This document shows positions 1 to 5,196 of a stretch of DNA of 5,196 nucleotides, piece by piece. Both the position numbers and the translations under genes were made by a program. How positions within the stretch are numbered: position 1 is the first letter of the stretch; every line of letters starts with the position of its first letter. The notes beneath the pieces were generated by a model. It had not been told where the DNA came from, made no database searches, and saw only the letters and a program-made list of their open reading frames with translations. Where the stretch lies: positions 1 to 5,196 of the forward strand of contig CAAETD010000072.1 in NCBI GenBank assembly GCA_900758885.1, written 5' to 3'. The DNA is from an uncultured Collinsella sp. (GTDB taxonomy: Bacteria > Actinomycetota > Coriobacteriia > Coriobacteriales > Coriobacteriaceae).

Positions 1-48
1 GGCACGCCATTCCTCTATTCAGATAACTCGCTGAAGTACGGTGACGAA
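1..48. other. Window edge, no supported gene
   Basis: No gene can be supported here. Plus-strand frame 1 is open from the first base and stays open to 435, but it runs antisense through the universal stress protein gene and through a palindrome, so it is most likely a chance open frame. The other two plus frames stop at 24-26 and 32-34. The stretch could hold the 3' tail of a gene outside the window, but nothing in it is recognisable. Confidence 0.5.
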
Positions 49-139
49 GGCGCAAGGCCGGGAGGGGTTATCAAAGCCGACATCCCGCAGCCGCGAAGCG
101 GCGAGGACGTCGGCGTGATAACCCCGCAGGCCTTGCGCC
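49..139. repeat. 91-bp nested imperfect palindrome downstream of the usp gene
   Basis: Four nested pairs of arms share one centre. The outer arms GGCGCAAGGCC (49-59 and 129-139) match over 11 bp. The next, GGGGTTATCA (64-73 and 116-125), match over 10 bp. The inner pair (76-85 and 105-114) is 10 bp with one mismatch. The apex is GCCGC/GCGGC (90-94 and 98-102) around three bases. The single inner mismatch becomes a G-U pair in minus-strand RNA, the strand on which usp is transcribed. The element starts 13 bases after the usp stop codon, so it could form the 3' end of that mRNA. It has no following T-run on either strand and is therefore not a classical intrinsic terminator. A REP- or MITE-like repeat is an alternative that cannot be settled from one copy. 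Confidence 0.8.
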
Positions 140-152
140 GGCGGGAAGGAAC

Positions 153-590
153 CTACTTCACGACCAGAATGTCGCAGTCCGTATTGCGCAGCAGGAACGT
201 CGAAATCGAACCCAGCAGCGCATACTTGATCGAGGACAGGCCGCGGGCGCCGCAGAGCACCAGGTCGGGCTTAACCACGTCGAGCATCTCGTCCTTGAGC
301 GTCTCGCGAATACGGCCGGCGCGAATCATGACCTCGACCTCGGGAATGTCGGGATTGGCCTTGGCCTCTTCGAGCTGCTTGGCAATGGAGTTCTTAAATG
401 CCTCCTCTAGGCCGTTGACCAGATCGACCGGATAGGAACCGGCGCTCTCGAGTGCCGTGGAATCGATAACGTGGCCGATGATTAGCTTGGCACCGTTGTT
501 CGCGGCGACCTTGATGGCGCGTGCGAGCACAAAATCCTGCTGCTCAGTACCGTCGAGTGAAACAAATACCTTGGTGTAGCCCTCGTTCAT
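153..590 (-). CDS. Universal stress protein, UspA family, ATP-binding type
   Basis: This 145-residue protein is one complete Usp domain, the usual size for a single-domain member. Visible features are the N-terminal beta strand ending in an acidic residue (KVFVSLDGT, D13), which contacts adenine in ATP-binding relatives, and the second strand KLIIGHVID (35-43). Near the C-terminus lies the nucleotide signature G-2x-G-9x-G-S (G114, G117, G127, S128), followed by the last strand DILVVK. The intact signature places it with the ATP-binding, MJ0577-like Usp proteins and not with the non-binding E. coli UspA type. Such proteins are soluble, usually dimeric, and accumulate under starvation or stress, but their precise targets are generally unknown. 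The ATG start is supported by AAGGAGG five bases upstream. The gene is transcribed away from uppP, and its stop lies 13 bases before a long palindrome. The family call is firm; a specific role cannot be given. Confidence 0.95.
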   Translation of the reverse strand: MNEGYTKVFVSLDGTEQQDFVLARAIKVAANNGAKLIIGHVIDSTALESAGSYPVDLVNGLEEAFKNSIAKQLEEAKANPDIPEVEVMIRAGRIRETLKDEMLDVVKPDLVLCGARGLSSIKYALLGSISTFLLRNTDCDILVVK

Positions 591-595
591 GGTTT

Positions 596-602
596 CCTCC
601 TT
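596..602 (-). promoter_or_regulatory. Ribosome binding site of the universal stress protein gene
   Basis: On the minus strand this reads AAGGAGG, a near-perfect anti-16S match, five bases before the ATG at 588-590. It fixes the start of the stress protein gene. Confidence 0.9.
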
Positions 603-825
603 GGTCTATCGCACGGGCGCGGGGCTCGTGCATCGGGCGGGCGCGGGCGCGTTGGCCGCCGGACACTTTATCTTGTTGCAGTTATACCCAAGGATTTGGG
701 TTTGACCGCTCGCAATTCTGTGAACGGGCGAGTTTTTTGGTAAGGGTAGGCGCAGGCGCGCCGCCAACGGTTGATAATGGGACATCGCCCGCACCGTCCG
801 CAGACAATATCGGCGGGTGTCTAAC

Positions 826-832
826 GAGGGGG
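826..832 (+). promoter_or_regulatory. Ribosome binding site that selects a TTG start for uppP
   Basis: GAGGGGG lies five bases before TTG (838-840). The alternative GTG at 817 in the same frame has no purine-rich site at a suitable distance, and this Shine-Dalgarno would fall inside its coding sequence. The TTG start also gives the N-terminus expected for the UppP family. Confidence 0.75.
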
Positions 833-837
833 TCCCT

Positions 838-1818
838 TTGGATATTATCGAGCTTCTAAAATCTGCCTTCATGGGCCTGGTCGAGGGCATCACCGAATGG
901 CTGCCTGTTTCGTCGACCGGTCACATGATCTTGGTGGACGAGTTCGTCAAGATGAACGTGAGCGAGACGTTCTGGAATATGTTCCTGGTCGTGATTCAGC
1001 TCGGCGCCATTCTGGCCGTCTGTGTGCTGTTCTTCCATGAGCTCAATCCGTTCTCGCCCAGCAAGGGCAAGGAGGGCCGTCGCGACACCTGGGTGCTGTG
1101 GGGCAAGATTGTGCTCGGCTGCATTCCCGCCGCGGCGATCGGCCTGCCGCTCAACGACTGGATGGAGGAGCATTTCTACAATGCTCCCGTCGTGGCGCTG
1201 GCGCTCATTGTGTACGGCGTGCTGTTTATCGTGATCGAGAACTGGCGCGCGAGCAAGCGCGAGGAAATGGCCGTTGCCGGTTCGTTTGGTTCGCGTGCTG
1301 TGGTGTCGGGTGGACGTCCCGCCGGTGCGCACTTTGCGGCGCCCGCCGCGGCTACCGCTGAGGATGAGGGCGATGACGAGGATCTGGACTTTGGTTCCAT
1401 CACCACGCTCGAGGACCTGAGTTGGAAGACCGCACTGGGCATCGGATGCTTCCAGGTGCTCTCGCTGATTCCGGGCACGTCGCGCTCCGGTTCCACCATC
1501 ATCGGCGGCCTGCTTTTGGGCTGCACGCGTTCGGTGGCGTCCAAGTTTACGTTCTTCCTGGCCATCCCTGTCATGTTTGGCGCGAGTGCGCTCAAGCTGG
1601 TCAAGTATTTCATCAAGGGCGGTACGTTCGGCGCCAACGAGGTCGCTATCCTGGGCGTGGGTTGCGTTGTGGCCTTTGTGGTGTCGCTCATCGCCATCAA
1701 GTGGCTCATGGGCTTCGTCCACCGTCACGACTTCAAGTGCTTCGGTGTTTACCGCATCATCCTGGGCATCGTAGTGCTCGCATACTTCTTCGTTCTGGAG
1801 CCGATGCTCGGCCTCTAA
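838..1818 (+). CDS. uppP: Undecaprenyl-diphosphatase (UppP/BacA), with an enlarged loop
   Basis: This integral membrane enzyme removes one phosphate from undecaprenyl diphosphate, regenerating the lipid carrier for peptidoglycan and other wall polymers; raised dosage is linked to bacitracin resistance. From the TTG start it has 326 residues. The first catalytic region is EGITEWLPVSSTGH (E16, E20, S25, S26, H29), and the second is PGTSRSGST (212-220, with R216). Hydrophobic membrane segments lie near 48-66, 88-104, 117-134, 235-252, 268-290 and 302-319. All key family residues are present, so the enzyme should be active. The oddity is length: the E. coli enzyme is about 273 residues, and here roughly 43 more lie between the two catalytic regions. 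They form an Ala/Gly-rich stretch followed by an acidic run (about 138-188). The gene is probably monocistronic, with its own terminator 44 bases after the stop. A GTG start at 817 would add seven residues and is less likely. Confidence 0.95.
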   Translation: MDIIELLKSAFMGLVEGITEWLPVSSTGHMILVDEFVKMNVSETFWNMFLVVIQLGAILAVCVLFFHELNPFSPSKGKEGRRDTWVLWGKIVLGCIPAAAIGLPLNDWMEEHFYNAPVVALALIVYGVLFIVIENWRASKREEMAVAGSFGSRAVVSGGRPAGAHFAAPAAATAEDEGDDEDLDFGSITTLEDLSWKTALGIGCFQVLSLIPGTSRSGSTIIGGLLLGCTRSVASKFTFFLAIPVMFGASALKLVKYFIKGGTFGANEVAILGVGCVVAFVVSLIAIKWLMGFVHRHDFKCFGVYRIILGIVVLAYFFVLEPMLGL

Positions 1819-1862
1819 CTTAGTCGACGCTGCGCGGCGGCCAGGGCGACAACTTGTCATTC

Positions 1863-1904
1863 AAAGGGGGTGGCATGACCAAAAGGTCTATGCCGCCCCC
1901 TTTT
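1863..1904 (+). terminator. Rho-independent terminator of uppP
   Basis: A hairpin starts 44 bases after the uppP stop. The outer stem pairs 1863-1876 (AAAGGGGGTGGCAT) with 1890-1903, with one G-U pair. The apex GACC/GGTC closes an AAAA loop, with one bulged T at 1889. The descending arm ends in CCCCC followed by TTTT. The long G+C-rich stem plus the T-run on the plus strand fits an intrinsic terminator for uppP. On the opposite strand the T-run is shorter, so it is probably unidirectional. Confidence 0.9.
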
Positions 1905-1967
1905 CATGCCAATTTGTTCGCCCTGACCGTCGCTCGCTGCTGCTGCCATGACATCGGTGGCTCCCTG

Positions 1968-2036
1968 ATTGGTGCAAGGGGGACAGGTTACTTTGCAGCA
2001 ACATGGTGCAGACTAACCTGACCCCATTGCGCCAAA
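1968..2036. repeat. 69-bp REP-like imperfect palindrome between uppP and pcrA
   Basis: Arms of 23 bases (1968-1990 and 2014-2036) match at 19 positions when one is reverse-complemented. The core is GGGG(A/T)CAGGTTA, bordered by GG(T/C)GCAA. Pairing continues inward: TTTGCA (1992-1997) pairs with TGCAGA (2007-2012), leaving a 9-base loop. Both base changes that preserve pairing are G-U in plus-strand RNA. It has no T-run and lies well after the uppP terminator, so terminating uppP is not its obvious job. The form resembles REP or small non-autonomous elements. From memory, TAACCTG(T/A)CCCC-type cores occur in repeats linked to Y1 transposases, but no transposase is present here and the link is unproven. 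Confidence 0.7.
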
Positions 2037-2081
2037 TCCGCTGGGCGGGCCTGACGGTGGCGCACGGAGTCGTGGTGTGAT

Positions 2082-2112
2082 TTGCGTCGGTGTCCGCGCG
2101 GCTCGGTATACT
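2082..2112 (+). promoter_or_regulatory. Possible sigma-70-type promoter of pcrA
   Basis: TATACT (2107-2112) is a good -10 hexamer, 61 bases before the chosen ATG. TTGCGT (2082-2087) is a weak -35 match at a long 19-base spacing. Its placement downstream of the palindrome and upstream of the Shine-Dalgarno fits a promoter for the helicase gene. It would lie inside the coding sequence if the earlier GTG at 2090 were used, which is a further argument against that start. No LexA/SOS-like operator is evident nearby. Confidence 0.4.
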
Positions 2113-2161
2113 GGTACGGCTCAAACTATGGCGCCGCCCGCAGGCGCGCCGTCCGTCAGAT

Positions 2162-2167
2162 GAGGAG
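2162..2167 (+). promoter_or_regulatory. Ribosome binding site that fixes the pcrA start
   Basis: GAGGAG lies six bases before the ATG at 2174-2176. The upstream in-frame GTG at 2090 has no comparable site, and its extra 28 residues (Arg-rich, not family-like) are probably not translated. Confidence 0.85.
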
Positions 2168-2173
2168 TCGCCC

Positions 2174-5074
2174 ATGACCCAGCCCTTGCCCTGGGAAAAG
2201 AACGCCGCGGTACCCGTGCCGCCCGCGCCGGAACCCGTGCCGCTCGATGCATACACCGCCCCTGCTGCGCCGGAGCCCGAGCTCGTTCCGCTCGACATCT
2301 ACGACGCTCCCGCGCCGGCGCCCAAGCCCGCCAAGCCGCTCGTCGACATCGACAGCCTTAATCCCGCTCAGCGCGAGGCGGTCCTGACCACCGAGGGCCC
2401 GCTGCTGGTCCTTGCCGGCGCCGGCTCGGGCAAGACCCGCGTCTTGACCTTCCGTATCGCACATATGCTCGGCGACCTGGGCGTTAAGCCCTGGCAGATC
2501 CTTGCCATCACGTTTACCAACAAGGCCGCGGCCGAGATGCGTGAGCGTCTGGCGGCACTCATTCCCAGCGGCACCCGTGGCATGTGGGTATGCACCTTCC
2601 ATGCCATGTGCGTGCGTATGCTGCGCGAGGACGCCGACCTGCTGGGATACACCGGTCAGTTCACCATCTACGATGACGATGACTCAAAGCGCATGGTGCG
2701 CGACATTATGCAGGCGCTCGGTATCGAGCAAAAGCAGTTCCCCATCAACATGATCCGCAGCAAGATCAGCTCGGCCAAAAACGCCATGATCGGCCCCGAG
2801 GACATGCTCAAATCCGCCGACAGCCCCAATGACAAAAAGGCCGCGCAGGTCTACCTGGAGCTGGAACGTCGCCTGCGCGCCGCCAACGCGATGGACTTCG
2901 ACGACCTGCTCGTGCGCACGCTCGAGCTGCTGCGCACCCGCCCCGAGGTGCTCGACAAGTACCAGGAGCGCTTCCGCTACATTAGCGTCGACGAGTATCA
3001 GGACACCAACCACGTCCAGTACGAGATCGCCAACCTGCTGGCCGCCAAGTACCAAAACCTCATGGTCGTGGGCGACGACGACCAGTCCATTTATAGCTGG
3101 CGTGGCGCCGACATCACCAATATCCTGGACTTTGAGAAGGACTTTAAAAACTGCAAGACCGTCAAGCTAGAGCAGAACTACCGCTCCACGGGTCATATCC
3201 TGAGCGCCGCCAACGCCGTGGTGCGTCACAACTCGCAGCGCAAGGACAAGCGTCTGTTTACGGCCGAGGGCGATGGCGAGAAGATTCAGGCCTTCCAGGC
3301 AAGCGACGAGCGCGACGAGGGCCGCTGGATTGCCGGCGAGATCGAAAAGCTGCATGCCAAGGGTACGAGTTACAATGACATCGCCGTGTTCTACCGCACT
3401 AACGCCCAGTCGCGTATTCTCGAAGATATGTTCCTGCGTGCGGGCGTGCCCTACAAGATCGTGGGCGGCACGCGATTCTTCGACCGCGCCGAGATCCGCG
3501 ACGTCATGGCCTACCTCAAGATGATCGTGAACCCGGCCGACGAGATGAGCGTCAAGCGCGTCATCAACACGCCGCGCCGCGGCATCGGCTCCACCTCGAT
3601 CCAGAAGATCGAACAGCTGGCGCGCGACAACCGTTGCTCGTTCTTCCAAGCCTGCGAGATTGCGACGGCCGAGACGGGCATGTTTAGCGCCAAGGTGCGC
3701 AACGGCCTGTCGAGTTTTGTGGCGCTGGTGCGCGAGGGTCGTCGCATGGACGGCGAGCTCAAGGACGTCGTCGAGATGATTGTCGACAAGACGGGCCTGC
3801 TGCAGGCGTTCCGCGCCGAGGGCACCATGGAGTCCGAGAGCCGCGCCGAGAACATTCAGGAATTCCTGGGCGTTGCAGCCGAATTTGAGGAGACGCACGA
3901 GGATATCGAGGGTACGCTCGAGAGCCTAGAAGAGCTACGCGCGGCCGGTGTTGCCGACGTGCCCGCCGGCGCTGAGCCCGAGCCCGTCGTGGTGAGCGCG
4001 CCTGCGCCTGAGCCGGGACCGTCCGCCCCGGCATCCTCGTTTGAGGCGCTGGTCGGCGCTCGCGACGCCGCTGGTTCCAACCCGCTCGATAGCCTAGCCG
4101 CTCCGGCGCTGTCTCCGCAGGATGCCCTGGCCGCCGCCATCGCGGGCAACGCGTATGCCGCGCCGACGGAGATGCCGGCGGGTGCCGTGCATGCCGACGA
4201 GATCGAGCGCACCTACGGTCCGCTCACCTGTAAGGCGCTGCCGGCGCTCATGGAGTGGCTGGCCCTGCGCTCCGACTTGGATTCCCTGGCCGGCGAGACG
4301 CATGCCATTACCATGATGACCATCCACTCCGCCAAGGGCCTGGAGTTCCCGGCGGTGTTCGTGGCCGGCATGGAGGAGGGTATCTTCCCGCACGTGCACG
4401 ACTTTGGCGGTAGTGACGATCCGGGCAAGCTCGAGGAGGAGCGTCGCTTGGCCTACGTCGCCATCACGCGTGCTCGCAAGCGCCTGTTCCTGACCTATGC
4501 GGCCACGCGTCGCACCTACGGCTCGACCTCTGCCAACCCGCGCTCGCGCTTCCTCAACGAGATTCCGTTTGAGGATATCGAGTTTAGCGGCATCGGTTCT
4601 GCCGGTTTTGAGGGCACGGGCTGGGAGAAGCGCGGCGACCGTCACGGCACCTTTGGCTCGGGCGTGGGTTCGGATATGTATGGCGGCAAGGTGTTCGGTT
4701 CGCATACGCGCTCGACCGGCGGTTCCGGTTCGCGCGGTGGATCGAGCTTCGACGACTTCTTTGGCGGCAGTAGCTACGGAACCGAGCGCCATCGTGGGGT
4801 CTCGCCCGACGCCGGCCGTGTTGCCTCGACCTTTGGCTCGGGCGCGCCGCGCGTCAAAAAGCCGTCGTCCAAGGTGTCCCCGACGGTGGAGCGCAAGGTC
4901 GATCGTGCCAGCGCATCGCAGGACTTTGCCGCGGGTGATACCGTGAGCCACAAGACCTTTGGCACGGGTACCGTGATCTCGGTCGTCGGAGACATGATCG
5001 AGGTTCAATTCGAAAAGACCGGCCAGACCAAAAAGCTTATGAAGGGCTTTGCTCCGATCGTCAAGCTGTCGTGA
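2174..5074 (+). CDS. pcrA: ATP-dependent DNA helicase PcrA/UvrD (SF1A), with extended disordered regions
   Basis: This is a 3'-5' superfamily 1A helicase acting in nucleotide excision repair, plasmid-type replication, removal of recombinase from DNA and transcription-repair coupling in the cytoplasm. Every family motif is intact: Q-motif LNPAQ (62-66), Walker A GAGSGKT (K87), Ia TFTNKAAAEM (113-122), Walker B DEYQDT (273-278), III GDDDQSIYSWRG (300-311), IV QNYRS (334-338), V TIHSAKGLEF (716-725), and VI LAYVAITRAR (759-768) with arginine finger R766. The C-terminus (about 917-966, AGDTVSHKTFGTGTVISV onward) is the Tudor-like domain that in PcrA binds RNA polymerase. The protein has 966 residues against roughly 720-780 for typical PcrA/UvrD1. 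The excess is a Pro/Ala-rich N-terminus (1-55), an Ala/Pro/Glu-rich insertion of about 100 residues (577-675) before motif V, and a Gly/Ser-rich linker (803-915). The ATG is chosen for its Shine-Dalgarno. The gene appears monocistronic, and a long palindrome follows. PcrA is favoured over Rep because of the Tudor-like tail. Confidence 0.96.
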   Translation: MTQPLPWEKNAAVPVPPAPEPVPLDAYTAPAAPEPELVPLDIYDAPAPAPKPAKPLVDIDSLNPAQREAVLTTEGPLLVLAGAGSGKTRVLTFRIAHMLGDLGVKPWQILAITFTNKAAAEMRERLAALIPSGTRGMWVCTFHAMCVRMLREDADLLGYTGQFTIYDDDDSKRMVRDIMQALGIEQKQFPINMIRSKISSAKNAMIGPEDMLKSADSPNDKKAAQVYLELERRLRAANAMDFDDLLVRTLELLRTRPEVLDKYQERFRYISVDEYQDTNHVQYEIANLLAAKYQNLMVVGDDDQSIYSWRGADITNILDFEKDFKNCKTVKLEQNYRSTGHILSAANAVVRHNSQRKDKRLFTAEGDGEKIQAFQASDERDEGRWIAGEIEKLHAKGTSYNDIAVFYRTNAQSRILEDMFLRAGVPYKIVGGTRFFDRAEIRDVMAYLKMIVNPADEMSVKRVINTPRRGIGSTSIQKIEQLARDNRCSFFQACEIATAETGMFSAKVRNGLSSFVALVREGRRMDGELKDVVEMIVDKTGLLQAFRAEGTMESESRAENIQEFLGVAAEFEETHEDIEGTLESLEELRAAGVADVPAGAEPEPVVVSAPAPEPGPSAPASSFEALVGARDAAGSNPLDSLAAPALSPQDALAAAIAGNAYAAPTEMPAGAVHADEIERTYGPLTCKALPALMEWLALRSDLDSLAGETHAITMMTIHSAKGLEFPAVFVAGMEEGIFPHVHDFGGSDDPGKLEEERRLAYVAITRARKRLFLTYAATRRTYGSTSANPRSRFLNEIPFEDIEFSGIGSAGFEGTGWEKRGDRHGTFGSGVGSDMYGGKVFGSHTRSTGGSGSRGGSSFDDFFGGSSYGTERHRGVSPDAGRVASTFGSGAPRVKKPSSKVSPTVERKVDRASASQDFAAGDTVSHKTFGTGTVISVVGDMIEVQFEKTGQTKKLMKGFAPIVKLS

Positions 5075-5095
5075 TCCCGGCGGACCTGGGCGGGC

Positions 5096-5196
5096 GTATG
5101 GGGCAACATCGCCTGCTCGGGCAGTCCTGCTCGCACGGAGAGCACATTAAGTGCTCTCCGGCTCGTGCGGAACTCGCGATCGATGTTGCCCCATAC
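5096..5196. repeat. 101-bp compound palindrome with perfect 16-bp ends, after pcrA
   Basis: The terminal arms GTATGGGGCAACATCG (5096-5111) and its exact complement (5181-5196) are a perfect 16-bp inverted repeat. A central perfect 10-bp stem CGGAGAGCAC (5136-5145 and 5151-5160) encloses an ATTAA loop, and TCC/GGA (5125-5127 and 5169-5171) sit between as a short further pairing. The left flank alone also holds a small hairpin CTGC-TCGG-GCAG (5113-5124). The element begins 21 bases after the pcrA stop. No T-run follows inside the window, which ends at the outer arm, so a role as terminator is possible but not shown. The true palindrome may extend beyond the window. Confidence 0.85.

Larger units (their letters stand above)
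591..837. promoter_or_regulatory. Divergent intergenic region between usp and uppP
   Basis: About 247 bases separate two divergent starts, so promoters for both genes should lie here. For usp, the minus strand offers TATAAC (complement of 681-686) as a -10 candidate, without a good -35. For uppP, GATAAT (773-778) is a -10 candidate, also without a convincing -35. A perfect inverted repeat ACCCAA-N4-TTGGGT (686-701) abuts the usp -10 candidate and could be an operator. The first 60 or so bases next to usp are extremely G+C-rich and would form part of its leader. None of the individual elements is strong; the assignment rests mainly on gene orientation. Confidence 0.5.

Noticed and set aside
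1..435. Plus-strand reading frame open from the window edge through 435
   Set aside because: It runs antisense across a clear universal stress protein gene and through a palindrome, has no recognisable domain, and open antisense frames are expected in high-G+C DNA.
709..738. CTCGC-N14-GCGAG followed by six T, terminator-like on the plus strand
   Set aside because: The stem is only 5 bp with a 14-base loop, and no plus-strand gene precedes it. It could be a leader attenuator for uppP, but the structure is too weak to call.
856..1860. Long minus-strand open frame of 334 codons opposite uppP
   Set aside because: It is a His/Arg/Glu-rich translation typical of an antisense shadow of a G+C-rich gene. 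The plus-strand frame encodes an unmistakable UppP.
49..2036. Common origin of the palindromes at 49-139 and 1968-2036, based on shared GGCGCAA
   Set aside because: Only about seven bases at the arm starts agree and the rest differ, so shared ancestry is not supported from these copies alone.
2131..2147. GCGCC-N7-GGCGC hairpin in the pcrA leader
   Set aside because: A 5-bp G+C-rich stem is common by chance in this composition, and no riboswitch or attenuator features accompany it.
2090..2173. GTG-initiated 28-residue N-terminal extension of PcrA
   Set aside because: No Shine-Dalgarno, Arg-rich sequence unlike the family, overlap with the likely promoter, and a better ATG with GAGGAG at 2174.
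4094..5008. Long minus-strand open frame of 304 codons opposite the end of pcrA
   Set aside because: Arg/Ala/His-rich shadow with no family motifs, no start context, and full overlap with conserved helicase motifs V and VI on the other strand.
1..5196. A new multi-gene defence or mobile system
   Set aside because: All three genes are recognisable housekeeping families in separate transcription units. No nuclease-effector pair, toxin-antitoxin, reverse transcriptase, integrase or CRISPR repeats are visible.

Overview
The window is high-G+C bacterial DNA carrying three complete chromosomal genes. The G+C-rich codon usage, the long Pro/Ala- and Gly/Ser-rich additions to PcrA, and the GTG/TTG-type start context suggest an actinobacterium. 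A gut Coriobacteriia of the Collinsella type is my best guess, but this rests on general impression and not on a search.

Layout: (1) Positions 1-152 hold no convincing gene. They contain a 91-bp nested palindrome (49-139) just downstream of the first gene. (2) Positions 153-590, minus strand, encode a single-domain, ATP-binding-type universal stress protein. (3) Positions 591-837 are a divergent intergenic region carrying both ribosome binding sites and weak promoter-like elements. (4) Positions 838-1818, plus strand, encode undecaprenyl-diphosphatase (uppP), probably from a TTG start and with an unusual acidic loop of about 43 residues. A strong intrinsic terminator follows at 1863-1904. (5) Positions 1905-2173 are intergenic, with a 69-bp REP-like palindrome (1968-2036) and a possible promoter for the next gene. 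(6) Positions 2174-5074, plus strand, encode a 966-residue PcrA/UvrD-type DNA helicase with all SF1A motifs, three low-complexity additions and a C-terminal Tudor-like domain. (7) Positions 5075-5196 contain a 101-bp compound palindrome with perfect 16-bp ends, and the window stops exactly at its outer end.

The three genes look like independent housekeeping units: stress response, recycling of the cell-wall lipid carrier, and DNA repair/replication. They do not form an operon or pathway, since the first two are divergent and a terminator separates the second from the third. I see no defence system, phage, transposase, CRISPR array, tRNA or rRNA. The less ordinary content is three different long palindromes, one beside each gene border, and the disordered insertions in UppP and PcrA.
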